64,000 nt of DNA from Erythroxylum novogranatense (GCA_029891385.1 CM057233.1:11969460-12033459); one strand, 5' to 3'. Numbered from the stretch's first letter, positions 47,483 to 59,504 are shown. Notes: generated from the letters alone by a model not told the origin. Numbers and translations: made by a program.

Positions 47483-47880
47483 CTTAAGTGTGAGCAGATA
47501 GCTCCTCAGATTGTAGAGTAGTATCGTGGATTGGCGAGAGAGGCAATGGCTCAAAGGTCAGTCAGCTGAGCTTTCTTTTGGAGACTTATAGTTAGATCTA
47601 TTCTTTGTACATTACTGTATGGTACGTAGTGTACGGTGTTTTGGAACATGTCTTGATCGAAAATATCTTGACGGTTTGTAAATTTCGAATTTTGAGTGAA
47701 TGAAATGAAATCCAGTTTGGTTTTAAAAAGTTGTCAATTTCTTCGTACTGCTTTATGATTGTGATGCCATGAGGAGTTTAGTGGTAGTTGTCAATAGTGG
47801 TCTCTTATCGTAGGATATGTACCGGAATGACCTACGGGCGTTCCGGTGGGTACTCTATGGTAAGGGGGCACTACATTAGG

Positions 47881-47892
47881 TGGTATCAGAGC
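47881..47892 (+). other. Primer-binding site of E5 (initiator tRNA-Met)
   Basis: TGGTATCAGAGC, five bases after the LTR edge. Confidence 0.93.
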
Positions 47893-47965
47893 ATGGTTTG
47901 TCATCTTTTGGGAATAGTAACAATGTAGGTATAAATTTGACGGAACTGTTGAAACTGATCAGAAT

Positions 47966-47982
47966 TCTTGTTTTGTTCTAGG
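47966..47982 (+). promoter_or_regulatory. Candidate 3' splice site just upstream of E5 gag
   Basis: TCTTGTTTTGTTCTAG|G has an excellent pyrimidine tract and AG at 47980-47981, immediately before the gag region and after the PBS. Joined to the donor at 44903 it would remove 3079 bases including the PBS. Confidence 0.5.
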
Positions 47983-48900
47983 TCTTCTGCATTAGGTGAT
48001 CAGGTTGAGCAGCCAGCTGACCAAGGATCAGTGGGAGCAAGTAGAGAGTCTTCTATGCCTCGTACTGAGGAATTGCCTCCTCGAGTTCCCGTGAGACGGG
48101 AGAGGAGATATGACTTCTTCGCAAGGCGAAGGTGTCGATTTTATGGATCTGAGACCTCACCGAGGTGAGGGTGGCTGGAGAGGACGGAGAGAGTCTTCGA
48201 CCAGATGGACTGCGAACCTGATGAGAGGTTCGATTATGCGGTGTCTCTGCTGCAGGGCCCAGCATATAAGTGGTAGAAGACTGTGCCATGCAGTACCACC
48301 AGGCCTTGCTTACTGTCATGGGCTGATTTTTTGAGGGCCTTCAGGGACAACTACATGCCCAAGGACTATCTTGACATGAAGATGTAGGAGTTTCTAGAGC
48401 TGAAGCAAGGTAGGATGTCGGTGACAGAGTATGAGATGAGGTTCAATGAGTTGATGGACTATGCCACTGTCATGATCTCGACTGAGGCTGATAAGTGCCG
48501 GAGGTTCGAGAACGGCCTCAATACCGAGATTCGTACCCTGTTAGCTTGGTCTGACATGGGTACCTTTATTGAGTTGAGAGCTGCTGTTGTGAGAGTGGAG
48601 CAGCTGTTGAGGCAGCGACAGGCTGAGATTGGGTCCAGTGGCGGCCAGTGTGATCGAGGCGACTCTGGCGGGAGCTTTAGTAAGCGCCTGAGCGGGACTT
48701 TCAGTCTCCGGAGGTTCGAGACAGATCTGTTTATGGGCGAAGGGAGATTGGACGGTGGCGATAGTAGTGGCAGAGGTTCAGGGCAGACCCCTCCAGTGTG
48801 CCCGCATTGTGAGAGGAGACACTGTGGGGAGTGTTGGTGGCTTACTGGAGCCTGCTTGAGATGCGGCTCGACGGAGCACTAGGTTCGGGATTGCCCAGCT
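47982..48900 (+). pseudogene. E5 gag
   Basis: Recognisable pieces: ERVFDQMDCEPDERFDYAVS-like capsid start (shifted frames, 48180-48260), ADFLRAFRDNYMPKDY, then an open stretch MSVTEYEMRFNELMDYATVM ... KCRRFENGLNTEIRTLLAW (48415-48600), and a zinc-knuckle region CLRCGSTEH followed by a stop and VRDCP (48855-48895). An unusual second cluster, CPHCERRHCGECWW, precedes it. Stops occur near 48277, 48387 and 48882, and the initiator ATG is not evident. Confidence 0.85.
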
Positions 48901-49039
48901 ACACTGGGCGTTCAGTCTACTGGTAGTGGACGAGCCGGGAGTAGTACTACTGTACAACAGAGTAGAGTGGGTAGATCCGGACAGAGGGGCCGAGGTAGAG
49001 GCCGAGGTAGAGCTGAGGGATCCTTTGTGAGGACTGAGG

Positions 49040-49380
49040 GTTGGGGCAACCGACCACAGTCCCAGGCCAGATTCTATGCCATGACGAGACAGGAGGCCTA
49101 GGATTCCCCTGATGTTGTAGCTGGTATGCTCCTTATTTCTGATATTGAGGCGTTTGCATTGCTGGATCCTGGATCCACACATTCTTTTATTGCACCTCAT
49201 ATGGCATGTAGATTGCATGGGGATAGGGAGTTGTTATAAGATGGGCTAGAGGTGAGTACACCTCAGTACTACTATCTGCATTGGGAGAGGTTCTGCAGGG
49301 ATGCTCGATCCAGATTGATCAGCAATGTTGAGGCGCACCTTATAGTGTTGCCTCGAGAGAGATTGATGTGATTACGGAGA
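49040..49380 (+). pseudogene. E5 protease
   Basis: ARFYAMTRQEA then ALLDPGSTHSFIAPHMACRL (near 49155-49212) is the retropepsin active-site region, with the D-x-G spacing kept. Downstream frames are broken by stops near 49100, 49240 and 49370. The protease would cleave the polyprotein. Confidence 0.78.
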
Positions 49381-49659
49381 TGGGGTTATCGCCTATTGTG
49401 GCTATCATGGACCGCTACACCAAGGAGGTTGTATTAGAGTCTCTGGTCGACCAGAGCAAAGTGTTCGAGAGGGTTAGCCAGCGATGCCACTCGGATGATC
49501 TTTTTTCCGAGTACCACGAGGTTGATGCAGGAGGTGTGAGGCATATCGGCTCATGTGGTTGACACCATAGTTGAGCAGAGAGGCTTGGATATTCCGTGGT
49601 TAGGGAATTTCCAGATGTGTTTCTGATGAGTTCTGGGTTTTGCCGTCGGATCGGAGACG

Positions 49660-50440
49660 AGTTCACCATTGACCTCGTTCAGTCGCTCTATATCTATACC
49701 TCCATATAGGATGGCACCTATGGAATCGAGGGAGTCAAGGCTCGATTCAGGGAGTTCTTGAAGAAGGGTTTTATCGGGCCTAGTGTTTCACCATGGGGAG
49801 CTCGGTATTATTTGTGAAGAAAAGGATGGGACTTTGAGGTCATGCATTGATTACGAGTAAATTGAATCGGGTGTGTGATGAAGAATAAGTATCCACCGCC
49901 TAGGATCGATGACTTATTTGATCGCCTATAGGAGCTCAGGTATTCACTAAACTGGATCTGAGGTTAGGGTACTATCAGCTGAAGATAGCAGAGGCTGATG
50001 TACCTAAGAGTGCATTTAGGAGCGGTATGGGCATTTGAGTTTCGGTGATGCCGTTTGGGTTAACTAATACCCAAAGACCTTCATGGCCTTGATGAATAAG
50101 GTATTTCAGCCCTACCGGATCGATTCGTTATTGTATTCATTGATGACATTTTGGTGTACTCGAGGACTAGACAGGATCATCTTGAACACTTGAGGATTAT
50201 TTTACGACTATGAGAGAGAGATTTGTATGCCAAATTGAAGAAGTGTGAATTTTGGTGGATCAGTGATCTTTTGGGGTACATAGTATTTGGAGAGGGTATC
50301 TGAGTTGATCCTAGTAAGATTAAGGCGACAAAGTGGGAGGCTCCTAGGAATGTGTCGAGATTCGAGTTTCCTAGGATTAGCGGGTTACTACCGGAGGTTT
50401 GTCGAGGGTTTTCATTGATCTGGCCCTCGACAAAGCTTTG
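49660..50440 (+). pseudogene. E5 reverse transcriptase
   Basis: Heavily frameshifted. Surviving words: [33 protein letters not shown], the catalytic [20 protein letters not shown] (near 50120-50185), LYAKLKKCEFWW. Numerous stops and small indels. It is far more damaged than the integrase. Confidence 0.82.
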
Positions 50441-50449
50441 AGGAAAAAT

Positions 50450-50905
50450 GTACCGCTCGATGGGTGAGGAGTGTCGGAAGAGCTTTGAGGAGCTCAAACA
50501 TCGGTTGACTCTGCCGGTGTTAGCTATTCCATCCGGACGGGAGGATTTGAGGTTTCTGATGATGCATCGCATCGAGGATTAGGGTGTGTTACGATGCGGC
50601 ATGGGAGAGTGATTGCATATGCTTGAGACAGTTGAGAGCTCATGAGGTAAACTATCCAATGCATGATTTGGAGTTAGCTGCAGTGGTTTTTGTCCTCAAG
50701 ATTTTGAGACATTATCTGTATGGTGAGACATTCCAGATCATTACTGATCATAAGAGTCTGAGGTATTTACTGAGCTAGAGAGAGTTGAATTTGAGACAGA
50801 GGAGATGACTTGAGTTGTTGAAGGACTATGATTGTACTATTGAATATCACCCTGGGAAAGCCAATGTAGTGGCAGATGCTCTGAGTCGGAGGTCGATATC
50901 TAGTC
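50450..50905 (+). pseudogene. E5 RNase H
   Basis: [19 protein letters not shown] leads in. [31 protein letters not shown] and [16 protein letters not shown] follow (50650-50890). Stops near 50580 and 50777. It would remove the RNA template during DNA synthesis. Confidence 0.85.
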
Positions 50906-51119
50906 TATTTCGATGCGTGCATCGAGGTTTACTGATCCGATTGATTGAGAGCTCTTAATGTACAGATGGATTTGGGTCAGGATGGAGCTCTGATTGTTAC
51001 TCTGAGGCTGAGGCCGATGTTACATGATAGGATCCGGAGAGTTCAGAATCAAGATTCAGTGTTAGTGAGACTGATTGAGAGAGTCCAGGCCGGTACTGAC
51101 TTGGAGTTTGAATTAAGAG

Positions 51120-52440
51120 ATGGGACAGAGACTGTGTGTGCCAGATGTTGATGAGTTGAGACGTGAGATTCTGGAGGAAGCTCACGTGGCTGCCTATCCT
51201 ATGCATCCTGGTACGTCCAAGATGTATAATTCACTGAGACGACATTTCTGGTGGCCTGGTATGAAGAGGCAAGTGGCAGAGTATGTTTCCAGGTGTCTGA
51301 TTTGTCAGCAGGTTAAGGCAGAGCATCAGGCTCCAGTGGGTAAGTTGCATTCGTTGCCCATTCCGGAGTGGAAATGAGAGCGAATTACCATGGATTTCAT
51401 TATGGGATTGCCTAGGACGCCGAGGCAGCATGATGCTATCTGGGTCATAGTGGATCGGTTGACTAAATCGACCCATTTCTTGCCAGTGAGGGAGAACAAT
51501 ACTATGGATCAGTTGGCCCAGAAGTATGTGGCTGAGATAGTGAGATCGCACGGGTCCCGATGTCGATAGTGTCGATGTGATCCCAGATTTACTTCGAGGT
51601 TTTGCCAGAGTTTGCAGTCTGCTATGGGTACTAGGTTAAATTTCAGTACAGCATTTCATCCTCAGACAGATGGGCAGAGTGAGAGGACGATTAAGACTGT
51701 GGAAGATATGCTTTGGGCTTGTGTATTGGAGTTTAGAGGAGCATGTGATCAGTATATAGCTCTGATTGAGTTTGCATATAACAACCATTATCACAGTAGT
51801 ATCAGGATGGCACCTTATGAGGCATTGTATGGGCGACCGTGTAGATCACCGTTGTATTGGGATGAAGAGGATGTTAGGATGATTGAGGGTCCAGAGTTGA
51901 TTCAGGACACTGTGGATAAGGTGAAACTGATTCGGAGCCGAATTAAAGCGGCTCAAGACAGACATAAGAGCTATGTGGATCAGCATAGGAGGGACATTGA
52001 GTACAATGTGGGCGACAGAGTGTTCTTACGGGTGTCACCGTGGCGTGGTGTCTCGAGATTTGGGAAAAGGGTAAGTTAAGCCCTAGGTACATTGGTCCAT
52101 ATGAGATCACTGAGAGGATAGGACCTTTGGCCTCTGTGCTAGCTTTATCGAGTGAGATGTCTCAATTGCATGACGCCTTCCATGTGAGTATGCTCCGTAG
52201 ATATCGGTCCGATCCGACACATGTGATCTGGCTCAGAGATTGAGGTCTCTAGTGTCTGAGTTATGTAGAGGAGCCGTCTGCATTGTCGGGTCACGGTGAA
52301 GCAATTGAGGAACAAGAGTATTCCACTGGTGAAAGTTCTCTAGAGGAACCATTCGACTGAGGAGGCTACCTGGGAGACCGAGGTGCATATGAGGAGACAG
52401 TATCCTCACCTGTTCGCTCAATCAGGTAAGAATTTTGCGG
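51120..52440 (+). pseudogene. E5 integrase with GPY/F and chromodomain remnant
   Basis: HHCC zinc domain: EEAHVAAYPMHPGTSKMY and CLICQQVKAEHQ (51175-51330). Core: TMDFIMGLPR, a DPRFTSRF segment in another frame, FHPQTDGQSERTIKTVEDML with the catalytic Glu (51645-51715), APYEALYGRPCRSPLYW. C-terminal: GDRVFLRVSPW, a GPY module YIGPYEITERIGP (52090-52130), LHDAFHVSMLRRY. Then VKQLRNKSIPLVKVL, a stop, and RNHSTEEATWE with RRQYPHLF (52290-52415) are chromodomain-type residues. Stops near 51376 and 51570; frameshift near 52060. Confidence 0.9.
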
Positions 52441-52454
52441 ACGAAATTTTTATT

Positions 52455-52466
52455 AGGAGGGGAGAA
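52455..52466 (+). other. Polypurine tract of E5
   Basis: AGGAGGGGAGAA two bases before the TGTAACATC LTR start, preceded by GGACGAAATTTT as in E3 and E4. Confidence 0.9.
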
Positions 52467-52467
52467 T

Positions 52468-55400
52468 TGTAACATCTCACCCTCAATTGGAAGGGTATAA
52501 TAGTAAATTGGCATAGGATGTGCTAGATTGGGATTTCATGGGACCGCTTCATGCATAATAGGATTGCTACATAGTCACAATTGTGCACAGAATTTCTCGT
52601 ACATGCATACATGACATTCTTTCGTGCCTAAAACAATTTTATTAGGATTAGCGTGATTTTGGGTTTGGAAAATTATTCGAGCGCCTATAAATTGTTTTCT
52701 ATTTTAAGGATTTTAGAATTTTTCAAATTTTCCGGTTCTTGCCCTGACCGAAAAATTCCAACCGATCGATCGAGTGACTTTCTCTCAGATTAAAAGGACT
52801 GCCTAATGGCATGAGATTATTGGATAAATGATGTTAGGGAATTGTTTTAGAGCCATGATTAGAGATTAATTGGGATTGGTGTTTAATTAACTAGGATTAC
52901 TTGAAAATTGTATTTGTCTCATTTAAAGCCAACTGTCCCTCTACATTTATTAATTTTGTCCTTGCATATTCATCACCTATGACACTCTTCATGTTTGAAG
53001 TCAACCAATTACTTTTAAAAGATCAATTATGTTTGAGTTCTCTTGTCATTTACGGCTCTTCCTTTAACCAATACCAAAGTGAAAGTTGGTTTATTTCTCC
53101 TCTCATCCTCTCATCCGAAACTTGCCATTTCTTCTCCTTCGACTATTTCTTTTTTCTCCCATATAAGTTCCACTTGTTAATTACTTGCTTGCCTCCCTTT
53201 CTTCTCAACCAAGCCTTGAGTGGAAGATGATCTTTATGATACAAGTAAAGGCCATAGGTGAGTTATCAAGGTAGGAAGTGTGGAGAGGTTTAAAGATTTG
53301 GAGAATTGATAGCTTGTAACTTGTTTAAGGTGAGAATTGATGTTTGTTTTTATTTTTTTGGTAGTTAGAAGCATTCATGGAGATCCTTTAAGTATTTATT
53401 TGATCATGAAAGTGGTAGGTTTGAATGGGTTTAATGCATGCTTGTGTGAGGGAAGTGGATAGAGTAGTTAAAGAATGTGAAAGTAATGTTGTTAATGATG
53501 TTTATGATGTTTAATGAATAGAAATGAAATAAGGAAGTTGTGTATGTGGGTGCTGCCAACTTTTGTGTAATTATATAAGTAAATGTTGTGATGATTTTGT
53601 GGTTGAATTAGAGGTGTAAATGGATGCTTGGTGATGTGTTATTGATATTAGAAGTGATAGGAGTTAGGTTGAAGTTGAAAGCTGGAAAGTGCATTTTGAC
53701 CCTATTGCAATGTTTTGATCATAACTAATTGTGTAGATGAGCAAATGAGGTGAGGTTTGTTCCCAATTAAACTTTCGGATGTAGGTTACATTTTTGTGTG
53801 AAATGGGTGTTGTTTGCAATATGGCTTGGAAAGTTACTGCTATTGACTGGAATGAATAGTACCCGAAACCATAACCTAGAGTTCTGCTAATTTTTCTAAA
53901 TTAATTGAGAAGGAATTAGAACAAATGGACTAAATGAAAGTTGAAGCCTATTAAGTTATCTTTCCAATGCCACTGATTTTGCAATTTTTTGATATGTATA
54001 GTAGGAGTTATGGACTGATGACTATTGACTGTTTTCATGCATTGAATGAAACCTATTTGGATTGGCGGCGGTTCTTGTACATTCTGATTTGGAGGAATTT
54101 TAGTAATTTTGTGACTTGAATTGGTTCTAGGGATCTAATGAAGAGTTATAAATGACACATTGATCTTGAAAATGATATATGACATGTAATTTTTGGTAGT
54201 CGATTTGAGAGAAATGAATTTGCAAAACCGAACTCGCATTAGGTTGTGAATTGCTGATCATGGCAAAAACTTGCATAACAGTTTTGAAATTTTTAGAGAT
54301 CGAATTGGATGTTGAGTTCTTCATGAAAATTGAATTTTGAGATCTTATCTTTTCAGGGATATAAGGTAGTGAATTTGGTGACATTTGTGCTAAGAGATAT
54401 ACTGTTGTGAAATGTGTTGTTCATATTGGGAAAATTCTGAGGGCTGATGCTTTGGTGAATTGTTTGACATAGTTAGCAAGTGAATCTGATTTTGGGTTGT
54501 TCATGAAAGTTGTAGATAACATTGTGCTCTTACTACCTTATTTATTGTGTAATTTTTGACTGAAGAATCAGAAGGTTAATGAATTTGCAATGTACTGCAC
54601 TGTTTTGATAGGTTTTGAGTAGGCAGTGGCTTTGACTGAACTTTTGACACCCTTATGGATAAAATTGCTTGTTGGGATCTTCATGAAACTTGTAGAGGGT
54701 TTCATTATCTTTCCAACAAGGTATAGTTTGCATTTTTCTGAAATGTGTAGAAAGAGATATGATAGGTTGAATTTCAGTTGGAAAACAGGAGAAAGAGAAG
54801 GAAATAAGGGCTATTAATTGTTGAATTTTGGTTTCTTTCGTGAATAACTTTTCCGTCGGTCGTCCGATTGACCTGATTCTTGAGGCATCGGATTCCGTGA
54901 ATATTTAATTTCATTTTCTGAGAGATTCGGGATTTTTGGACGGGAAATTAATGTGGGTCCGGATAAAGGTTTGTTTAATCACTGTTTTATTTAATTGGGG
55001 ACCTATAGAGGTCCGAATTGCGCACCGTCAGTGCCAATAGGTTTCTAATTTTTAGACGGATTTTTATGATGAAAAAAATGGGATTAGGGCCGGGAATTCA
55101 TGAACATGCATATTTCACCTACATGTGCATCAAGATCTTAGTTGAATTAAATATTTAGTGACTCGTACCTTCTCTGATTCTTATAGAGGCCCAAGTGGAG
55201 CGTCGTTCGACCGACGGGGCGGAAACTTCCCGGCATTAGCTCGGAAGTAATAGGTGAGTAACCTAGGTGGTTACCTCAATCTACGTGTTTACTGTGACTT
55301 ATTTGCCCTACGGGGATTACTTGGATTACATGATATTGACTGTAAATTACTGCTCATTGGGAATTCTAGACTATTATGTAACTGTTCAATTGAACCTGTG

Positions 55401-56232
55401 CACTCATGCACAGATGCATAAACTGATAAAGAATAAATGTGAATCGAGTCGCCATCGACATCGACATCGACATCGACATGCGAGCTCAGAGCTCAAGGAG
55501 ATAATTCTCCTGACACGTCTCATCGACTCATCGAACATCGCTAAAGCACTCGGGCACAATACTGTAATAAACTGAAAAAGTGTCACGTGTGCATTGCATA
55601 CTGGACTGAATAATTGACATGGTACCGATCGTATCTATACCGTAATACGATAGAATCGTATTTCGCTTACCGTGACTGTGTTGTATGCCTATTACTGTGA
55701 TTGTATTAGCATTATAATTGTATGATTACTGGATGCATACTGTATCATGCTTATGTGATGCATGAATTGGGAGAACCATCGATGATGGTTTCTCATTGAG
55801 TTCGCAAACTCATCCAAAATTGCAATCTATTTTTCAAAGCTTAAGTGTGAGCAGATAGCTCCCTTAGGACCGTAGAGTAGTGTAATCGTGGATTGGCGAG
55901 AGGCAATGGCTCAAAGGTCGGTCACCGGGCTTTCTTTTGGAGACTTATAGTTAGATCTGTTTTTGTACATTCTTGTATGGTACGTAGTGTACGGTGTTTT
56001 GGAACATGTGCAGACTGAAAATACTGACAGTTTGTAAATTTCTGAATTTTGAGTGAATGAAATGAAATCCAATTTGGTTTTAAAAAGTTGTCAATTTCTT
56101 CGTACTGCTTTATGATTGTGATGCCATGAGGAGTTTAGTGGTAGTTGTCAATAGTGGTCTCTTATCGTAGGATATGTACCGGAATGACCTACGGGCGTTC
56201 CGGTGGGTATTCTATAGTAAGGGGGCGCTACA
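52468..56232 (+). repeat. E5 3' LTR
   Basis: 3765 bp, TGTAACATCTCACCC to GGGGCGCTACA. Nearly identical to 44098-47875 apart from CG-site discordances (for example CCGATCGATCGAG here versus CTGACTGACTGAG in the 5' copy), a 9-12 bp duplication near 53500, and extra CGACAT units at 55453-55478. Confidence 0.95.
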
Positions 56233-56690
56233 AACATTTTATGGGATTTCATAGAACTTAATACATTTAAAAGGATGATAGCACAGATAAAGATACGTGT
56301 TAACTATATAGAGAGTAGACAGTTAAGTTTAAGAGAGTGCATTTTTAGTTTCTAGGAAGTCCTACCAATCTAAAGAAAATAAACATTCTAGTTTTATTAA
56401 AATTTGAAGCCAAAAAGTACTATTAGGGGAAATATTCATCTAGACATAGTTAATGCATTTTGTTTTGATCAATTATCTTATCATTTATTTCCTGGATATT
56501 GTAAGTTATTAGGTTTTATTTTTATTTTATGTTTCCTTATTCTAAAAATTCACAAAACTATTTCTTTATTTATTTGTTTTAGACTAGTTAATAGTGTTAA
56601 GTTTTTTTCCATATCGCTTCTTGGCGGGATTGACGTTATGCTTCGTTATATTGCTTACTAATCATACGTATACTTGCCTAATTAGTAAAT
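56233..56690 (+). repeat. Probable Tat/Athila-type LTR, right fragment
   Basis: Starts with the right AACAT duplication of E5. GGCGGGATTGACGTTATGCTTCGTTATATTGCTTACTAATC-like sequence near 56620-56665 resembles the 3' part of Tat/Athila LTRs. No PBS could be confirmed after it. Confidence 0.4.
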
Positions 56691-57959
56691 GATAAATATG
56701 TAACAGGAAAACTTTAACAATATTGAAAATATATATTAACTATAAACTTTGGAAACATTAAAATAATTGTTTGTAATTGTTAAACTTATAAAGTTAATTG
56801 CTCTAAAACCCATTATGGTTACAATAAGTATTAGAAGTCCTTACAAGGTGTAAAATTTATTACTTACCCTTAAACTATTAACAAATTATCATGTCATACC
56901 ACACCTTTAACTCTTGATAACTAATTTGTTGGAATCACTCTCAAACTACATTGCATGACCTTAGGATGCCTACGTGGATGATCACAAAAGAAAAACATTA
57001 CTAGCTCACTTGTTCAAAATTACATCGTTGCTCCTAAAGCATAGAATGTAGCTTGATGAAGTTGTTACATAGTCTCCCTCATTATTGTCAAAATTATTTG
57101 ATTATCATAAAATTGCTTAACGACATATCCTCCCTCCTTTTATTATTATCTAGAAATCGCTCCATATTGAAATTCATAGTCCAATGAAGGCACTAGGAGT
57201 TACTGGAAGTTATGGGGAGGTACATTTTATCTAACTATCTAATCATGTTGTTCAAGCTTTAAAACTTATAAGCTCTCAAATACTACAAGCACATGGTTCA
57301 TAATTGTAGTACTAGCGAGTTAACATCGCAAGAAATGCTTGTGATGAAAGTGCCCAAATGAATTTTAAATAGGCAAAATTTAATATGAAGAAGAACTAAG
57401 ATGAAATGACATTTTCTCGTATAAGATAAAATACTTTACATGTGTACTATTGAAATCTGCAATATAAAGATACGTTAATCTATAAGTTTTATAATGTGAG
57501 TTTCAAAAATTTCAGAAGTGTCGAAGTTTACTTTTTGAGATCGTTGGCCATCTTTATCATTCGACCGGTTTATACAATTATCGTCAAGACGTTATATTCA
57601 TCCGACCGATATCGATGATAAATCTTGCGTAAATTACATAATTCCTAAAGCAACATTTTTCACATTCATTAGCCAACATTCTTACTTAATAAAAACAGAA
57701 AGAATGATAGGAACACATAAATTCAAAGAAAGAATACAAACCAGGAAGACATAAACACTGAGTACAACATATATTAAAATCCCAGAAATACATAGTTCAC
57801 CACACTATAAAAACTTCAACTACGGAAAGTAAAACATGAAACGATAGAAACTAAGAAGAAGCAGAGTCAAAATAAGATGACAGTAAAGTCAAAATAGTTA
57901 ATAGAGGTTTAGCCTGCCATGGAAACGTCCCTTTTTTTTAAAAAAAAAGCAACGAAAAC
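56691..57959. other. Intergenic AT-rich DNA
   Basis: No gene, RNA or transposon terminus recognised. Confidence 0.6.
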
Positions 57960-58270
57960 GCCTAATTAAAACAAACTTCTTGTTTTCACAAGTCCTAGTG
58001 AAAAAAATAAAATATAATGTTTTTGCTCTAAATCAACTTTTGCATCCGCTCGCTTTTGCTTCCCTCCGCTTTGGTCTGTGTGCTTTTCAACTCCGTCTGT
58101 TTTACTTCTTTCGTCTCCTTTTAGGAGTTCCGTCTGCTTTTGCTTTCCTCTACTATTGAACATGCGTCTGTTTTTCATCTTTCCTCAGCTTTTCAACTTC
58201 CGTCTACTTTTGCTTCCATCTGGTTTTCAACTCCCTCTTCTCTCTTTTTCTGTCTCATTATTGAAACTAT
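57960..58270 (-). repeat. Sirevirus-like LTR fragment, minus strand
   Basis: On the minus strand the motif GCAGACGGA and variants (AAACAGACG, AGTAGACGGAAG) recurs about every 20-30 bases. The same AGCAGACG-type repeats occur in plus orientation at 62215-62420 and 62840-62940, tying the three stretches to one family. Boundaries are not resolved. Confidence 0.5.
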
Positions 58271-58531
58271 GTTGGCCATTGAGAGTAAGCCACATTCATC
58301 ACTATACTTTCTATGCTTAATTTCTAAATTTTTATATGTCAATGAAGTTCTCAGGATGGAGTCGAGTATACTTGAGTTAGTGCCGTTGATGAACATCTCT
58401 CCAAGAATTTTTCACAACCACAAGTAGTGGATTTGCCATACACCACATCTACCCCCTCGAATGTCTCTGGGACAACTTTTATCAATCCTCATGGAGCTCT
58501 CTTAATTGAAATTGAGAGGATTGAAGGGATT

Positions 58532-58820
58532 CAACATGATAAATCTCGTCATATCCAAGTCTGTTGAGATACAACCTCTGAAGTACCTTATAGACAAGGA
58601 CACTTGAGTGTTACCCAAAACCGATTCACACATTATGAATGACCACAAGAAAGATCAAGATTGTTACAATCTTCCTATCGATCACAAGGACATTGACGAC
58701 GGACGTGGAGAATGATAGACATGATAAATCTCGCCATATCCAAGTCTCCAAGACGCCTTCTTTATTTGAGCCATCATTTTCAGACTGCAACATGATAAAT
58801 CTCCTCATATCCAAGTCTGT
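58532..58820 (+). repeat. Three dispersed copies of a ~29-bp repeat
   Basis: ACATGATAAATCTCGTCATA and the following TCCAAGTCT occur at 58532-58563, 58719-58747 and 58788-58820, with one variable base (CGTC, CGCC, CCTC). Each lies in otherwise different sequence. Confidence 0.85.
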
Positions 58821-58998
58821 GCACGGCAAGAGTTGGTGAACATTTATATTCCTTCGACAAAGAATGTAAGGGACAGAAGAACAAATAAACTCGGAAAACA
58901 TCATGCGTATGCACCAAAAAGAAGCTGAAAGAAGATTTACAAGTAAGAGAGCAATAAAAGTAAGAGGAAGCGATATCTGCGAATGAGCAAGAAGACAC

Positions 58999-59006
58999 TA
59001 TATAAG
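58999..59006 (+). promoter_or_regulatory. Possible TATA box in Sirevirus-like non-coding region
   Basis: ACACTATATAAGTAGTC is a good TATA context. Sequence after it (GGTCGTTCGAC and ATTGCGTCTATATCGCG near 59220) partly recurs near 62690-62715, so it may be LTR promoter DNA of the copia family. Confidence 0.35.
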
Positions 59007-59504
59007 TAGTCACAAGGTATGGATTGTGGGGGGTAAGGCGTGGTCGTTCGACAAAATATTGCATCGTAAGATTGGGTCGAGATTTGTGTATAGAGAGAAA
59101 CGACACAACATGAATGACAATATGAATGAATGAAAAGATATAAGCAGATATCAAGAGTCATAAGGGCATGCATTTGCGGTGTCGCTATCGACCAAAAATT
59201 GCATCAGAAGATCGTGTCAGAAGATTGCGTCTATATCGCGCGAAGACACATAGATTATCACAAGAGATATATATATTAGTGATTCGTATTATTTAATATC
59301 CTAATGTAAATAGTATTATTCCTATTAGGTATAATAAAAATTTTCACTTACATTAATAAAAACAAATATGGAATGAGTCGTTATTATGATCGTATAAAAA
59401 AATATGAATATATTAATGAAGTTGAATAATAATAATGAATATCTATTGCGACAACACCAGTTCAATCAATTCGGCAAAGAATTCGTTTCAGCATTCAAGA
59501 GTGA

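Larger units (their letters stand above)
44098..47875 (+). repeat. E5 5' LTR
   Basis: 3778 bp, TGTAACATCCCACCC to GGGGCACTACA. Contains a TATA-like box (44806-44812), a donor (44903), a series of degenerate repeats with cores such as TTCATGAAAGTTGTAG and AGTTATGG (45340-46420), the TCCGTCCG/TCCGATTGA block (46507-46527), a CGACAT microsatellite (47108-47122), hairpins (47415-47456) and an acceptor (47481). Confidence 0.95.
44098..56232 (+). mobile_element. E5: complete Tekay/Del-like chromovirus, degraded ORFs
   Basis: 12,135 bp: LTR 44098-47875, PBS, gag, protease, RT, RNase H, integrase, chromodomain remnant, polypurine tract, LTR 52468-56232, bounded by AACAT duplications. LTR termini are TGTAACATC and CTACA. 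Structure is complete, but stops and frameshifts run through gag and pol, so it is non-autonomous unless consensus errors inflate the damage. Gene order and the C-terminal chromodomain-like residues place it in the chromovirus clade. Confidence 0.95.

Noticed and set aside
48053..49218. Minus-strand frames antisense to E5 gag and protease
   Set aside because: Shadow frames over a region with clear plus-strand gag and protease motifs.
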